From positions 1 to 64,000 of the forward strand of contig JBFGZS010000017.1 of NCBI GenBank assembly GCA_041586615.1: 64,000 nucleotides of DNA, written 5' to 3'. Made by a program: the position numbers and the translations under genes. The stretch comes from Motiliproteus sp041586615. Its GTDB lineage: Bacteria > Pseudomonadota > Gammaproteobacteria > Pseudomonadales > Balneatricaceae. Of this stretch, positions 61,251 to 64,000 are shown one piece after another. A model generated the notes under the pieces. It was not told the DNA's origin. It made no database searches and worked only from the letters and a program-made list of their open reading frames with translations. Within the stretch, counting starts at the first letter, position 1. Every line of letters begins with the position of its first letter.

Positions 61251-63146
61251 TCAGGATAACTGCACAAGGTTGCCTTTATCCTGCAGCCAGGTCTTACGAT
61301 CGCCTGCGCGCTTCTTGGACAGCAACATATCCATCAGCTCGAAGGTTCCGTCGCTATCATCTATAGACAGCTGTACCAGACGCCGGGTATCGCGCGCCAT
61401 TGTCGTTTCGCGTAACTGTAGCGGGTTCATCTCACCCAGCCCCTTAAAACGTTGCACGTTGACCTTACCGCGTTTTTTTTCGGCATGAATACGATCAAGA
61501 ATACCGACTTTTTCATCTTCATCCAGGGCATAGAACACCTCTTTACCGAGATCAATCCGGTACAGTGGCGGCATGGCCACATACACGTGACCCGCCTTAA
61601 CCAAGGGCGTGAAATGGCGCACAAACAGGGCACAGAGCAGCGTCGCAATATGCAGCCCGTCAGAATCGGCGTCGGCAAGAATACAGACCTTGCCATAGCG
61701 CAACCCATCCAACTCACTGACACCGGGGTCGACGCCAATAGCCACGGAGATATCGTGCACTTCCTGGGACGCCAGAATCTGGTTGGAATCGACCTCCCAA
61801 GTATTCAGAATTTTACCCCGTAGCGGCATCACCGCCTGATATTCGCGGTCCCGAGCCTGTTTCGCCGAACCGCCCGCCGAGTCCCCCTCAACCAGGAACA
61901 GCTCTCCGTTCATCGTATCGGCGCCTGAACAGTCGGCTAATTTTCCGGGCAAAGCGGGTCCTTGGGTCACTTTTTTACGCGTGACTTTTTTACTGGCCCG
62001 CATGCGCTTCTGGGCATTATTAATCGCGAGCTCGGCCAGCTGCTCGCCGATATCGGTATGCTTATTCAGCCACAAACTAAAGGCATCCTTGACCGTTCCG
62101 CTCACAAACGCGGCGACCTGTCGTGAAGAAAGGCGCTCCTTGGTCTGTCCTGAAAACTGTGGGTCCTGCATTTTTACCGACAGGACGTAACAGCAGCGCT
62201 CCCAGATATCTTCCGGGCCCAGCTTCAGCCCGCGAGGCAACAGATTACGGAATTCACAGAACTCGCGCATCGCCTCTAATAAGCCGGTACGAAAGCCATT
62301 GACATGGGTGCCACCCTGCGCCGTTGGAATCAGGTTCACATAACTTTCGCCGATCTGGTCTCCTCCTTCCGGAAGCCATTGTACCGCCCAATCGACCACC
62401 TCCAGTTCGCCCTTCAACGAGCCGGTAAACGGTTCGGGCGGCAAACTCACGGACTGACAAGTCACGCCGCTGAGATAATCGGTCAAGCCATCTTCGTAGC
62501 ACCATTCGTCCTTGGTTTTGTCACTCGCGCTGAGATCGGTAAACGTGACCTTCAGACCAGGGCATAACACCGCCTTGGCCCGCAAAACATGCCGTAACTT
62601 GGCCCGAGAGTATTTGGGGGAGTCGAAATACTGGGGATCGGCCAGAAAGCGCACCTCGGTGCCGGTATTGCGTACACCTACCGAATCAATCACTTGCAGG
62701 TCGGAGACTTTTTCGCCGTTGGCAAAACCGATCTGATACACCTTACCATCGCGCTTGATGGTGACTTCCAGCATGCGGGACAGGGCATTGACCACCGATA
62801 CGCCCACCCCGTGCAACCCCCCGGAAAACTGATAGTTATCGTTGGAGAATTTCCCCCCGGCATGCAAACGGGTCAGGATCAGCTCAACACCGCTAACACC
62901 ATGTTCCGGGTGCATATCGACCGGCATTCCGCGACCGTTATCGCTGACCGACACCACACCATCTTTAAACAGCGTAATATCAATCCGACTGGCATGACCG
63001 GCCAGCGCTTCATCCACCGAATTATCGATAACCTCTTGCGCCAGGTGATTAGGCCGCTCGGTTTCTGTGTACATACCCGGGCGCTTGCGCACCGGATCCA
63101 ATCCGCTGAGTACTTCTATCGCCTGGGCTGTATAAGTGCTATTCAT
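61251..63146 (-). CDS. parE: DNA topoisomerase IV subunit B
   Basis: 631 residues: GHKL ATPase domain (QEVIDNSVDEALAGHA, DNGRGMPVDMHPEHGVSGVE, GGLHGVGVSVVNALS), transducer domain, and TOPRIM domain with FLVEGDSAGGSAKQARDR and ADADSDGLHIATLL. The length and C-terminal end (MLLSKKRAGDRKTWLQDKGN) match ParE and not GyrB, which carries a longer insert. The neighbour upstream is cpdA, as in other Gammaproteobacteria, where yqiA often lies between them; no yqiA is seen here. Confidence 0.97.
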   Translation of the reverse strand: MNSTYTAQAIEVLSGLDPVRKRPGMYTETERPNHLAQEVIDNSVDEALAGHASRIDITLFKDGVVSVSDNGRGMPVDMHPEHGVSGVELILTRLHAGGKFSNDNYQFSGGLHGVGVSVVNALSRMLEVTIKRDGKVYQIGFANGEKVSDLQVIDSVGVRNTGTEVRFLADPQYFDSPKYSRAKLRHVLRAKAVLCPGLKVTFTDLSASDKTKDEWCYEDGLTDYLSGVTCQSVSLPPEPFTGSLKGELEVVDWAVQWLPEGGDQIGESYVNLIPTAQGGTHVNGFRTGLLEAMREFCEFRNLLPRGLKLGPEDIWERCCYVLSVKMQDPQFSGQTKERLSSRQVAAFVSGTVKDAFSLWLNKHTDIGEQLAELAINNAQKRMRASKKVTRKKVTQGPALPGKLADCSGADTMNGELFLVEGDSAGGSAKQARDREYQAVMPLRGKILNTWEVDSNQILASQEVHDISVAIGVDPGVSELDGLRYGKVCILADADSDGLHIATLLCALFVRHFTPLVKAGHVYVAMPPLYRIDLGKEVFYALDEDEKVGILDRIHAEKKRGKVNVQRFKGLGEMNPLQLRETTMARDTRRLVQLSIDDSDGTFELMDMLLSKKRAGDRKTWLQDKGNLVQLS

Positions 63147-63283
63147 TGTTAAATTCTATTCTCTGCCGTCAATCTGATCGGTTTAAAATGTTCACGCCCT
63201 GCACACCGAAGGATCTGCGGGATAATGCTATCAAACGGGACACATCCGTGACCAGCGCCGGCCTGTATCGGGGTCGCCCCCGT

Positions 63284-64000
63284 CTAGGCACGTTGCAGCC
63301 TTTCGACCCCGGTACTTAGCGCGCCGTCGGAATGCAGCGACAACCAGCGATAGCCCGGTTCCGCAATCCCTGGCTCCTGTTCTGTTTCAGGGCTCATCGT
63401 GGTTTTGCGAAATTGCACCGCCGTCGACGGACAGCACAGCACACGTACATTGTTATGCTGCTGATCCCAGGCCTGATGCAGATGTCCGTGCAGGACCAGA
63501 CGAACCGCCGGGAAGCGCTTCAGCAAGCGCCAAAATGACTCGGCATCGCCCAGCCCGATAGCATCCTGCCAGCCACTCCCCGTAGGCAAGGGATTATGAT
63601 GCACCACCAATCCGACGGGGGTATTGCTATTTATATCCCGCAACCGCTGCTCAAGCCAGCCGAGCTCACGCGCACCCAGACAGCCACTGCCGCGCCCGTC
63701 GGGCTGATGCGTCGAGTTCAACAACAACAGTTGCCAGCCCTGGGCGTCCAACACCCGTACCGGCGCCCCCCACACACGCTGCAGGGCAGCTTGATCATCA
63801 TGGTTTCCAGGAACCCAATACCAGGGAATTCCCAACTGCGCCAGATAACCGGCAAGTCTCGAATACGCGGGCTCACCCGCATCCTGGCTGATATCGCCAC
63901 TCAGAATCAACGCGTCGGCATCTGCATGCTCCTGGCGAATATGCACCAAGATCGCCAACAGCTGTTTTTCAATCGCAGCCGAGCGATACCGATCGCTAGG
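63284..64000 (-). CDS. cpdA: 3',5'-cyclic-AMP phosphodiesterase CpdA (5' end cut by window)
   Basis: A calcineurin-like metallophosphoesterase. The frame is open to the window edge, so the N-terminal metal motif (D-x-H) lies outside. Visible are ALILSGDISQD (GD-x2), WVPGNHDD (GNHD), GLVVHHNPLP and LVLHGHLHQAWD (GH-x-H), the remaining metal-binding motifs of class III phosphodiesterases. By its place next to parE and by RYRSAAIEKQLLAILVHI it is CpdA, which lowers cAMP in the cytoplasm. The last ~25 residues are less conserved. Confidence 0.9.
   Translation of the reverse strand, partial: PSDRYRSAAIEKQLLAILVHIRQEHADADALILSGDISQDAGEPAYSRLAGYLAQLGIPWYWVPGNHDDQAALQRVWGAPVRVLDAQGWQLLLLNSTHQPDGRGSGCLGARELGWLEQRLRDINSNTPVGLVVHHNPLPTGSGWQDAIGLGDAESFWRLLKRFPAVRLVLHGHLHQAWDQQHNNVRVLCCPSTAVQFRKTTMSPETEQEPGIAEPGYRWLSLHSDGALSTGVERLQRA

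Noticed and set aside
1..64000. tRNA or rRNA genes, insertion sequences, integrases
   Set aside because: No cloverleaf with a conserved T-arm (GGTTCGAATCC-type), no transposase motif and no long terminal inverted repeats were noticed on either strand; a covariance search was not possible.

Overview
The window reads as core chromosome of a Gammaproteobacterium of the Pseudomonadales/Oceanospirillales type, probably marine or salt-tolerant. The basis is gene order: sthA, nqrM, apbE, nqrFEDCBA, a long-form gap, mfd and csiV lie as I recall them in Pseudomonas aeruginosa, and so do miaB-phoH-ybeY-corC-lnt-ybeL-leuS-lptE-holA and lipA-lipB-ybeD ... dacA-rlpA-mltB-rodA-mrdA-rlmH-rsfS-nadD-proA. The Na+-pumping NADH:quinone oxidoreductase fits a sodium-rich habitat. 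No tRNA, rRNA, insertion sequence, integrase or CRISPR array was seen. Both window edges cut a gene: a formate-dehydrogenase-type molybdoenzyme on the left and cpdA on the right.

Layout. 1-11 kb: the end of a formate dehydrogenase alpha subunit, soluble transhydrogenase, and the whole Na+-NQR unit with its two maturation factors (NqrM and the flavin transferase ApbE). 11-20 kb: a long GAPDH diverging from mfd-csiV, then ptsP (nitrogen PTS enzyme I). 20.0-20.4 kb: a decayed, multiply frameshifted diguanylate cyclase (GGDEF) remnant. 20.4-31.3 kb: tRNA modification, phoH/ybeY/corC/lnt and leuS/lptE/holA, mostly in overlapping units. 31.5-40.1 kb: a type IV pilus minor-pilin cluster (fimT/U-like, pilV, pilW, pilX, a giant pilY1, pilE), followed by REP-like elements and a PilZ-domain gene. 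40.9-53.1 kb: one long leftward run for lipoylation, D-amino-acid and peptidoglycan metabolism, rod shape, ribosome maturation, NAD and proline synthesis. 53.4-64 kb: a HAMP membrane protein with a cyclase-like C-terminus, a quinone oxidoreductase, and parC/parE bracketing a histidine kinase and a TPR-bearing response regulator, then cpdA.

The most unusual features are (i) the PilY1 protein, whose von Willebrand A domain is interrupted by about 700 residues of four related beta-rich modules; (ii) a recurrent pattern of short imperfect tandem repeats (12-18 bp), three of them in frame inside genes (apbE, phoH, the HAMP gene) and three between genes; (iii) C10 homopolymers, one inside csiV; and (iv) the GGDEF remnant, invisible to simple ORF calling. 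Starts were moved from the longest possible ORF where a Shine-Dalgarno sequence or family length argued for it (nqrA, nqrC, mfd, ptsP, leuS, pilY1, the PilZ gene, proA, qor, the kinase). All assignments rest on motif recognition by eye; no search was run.
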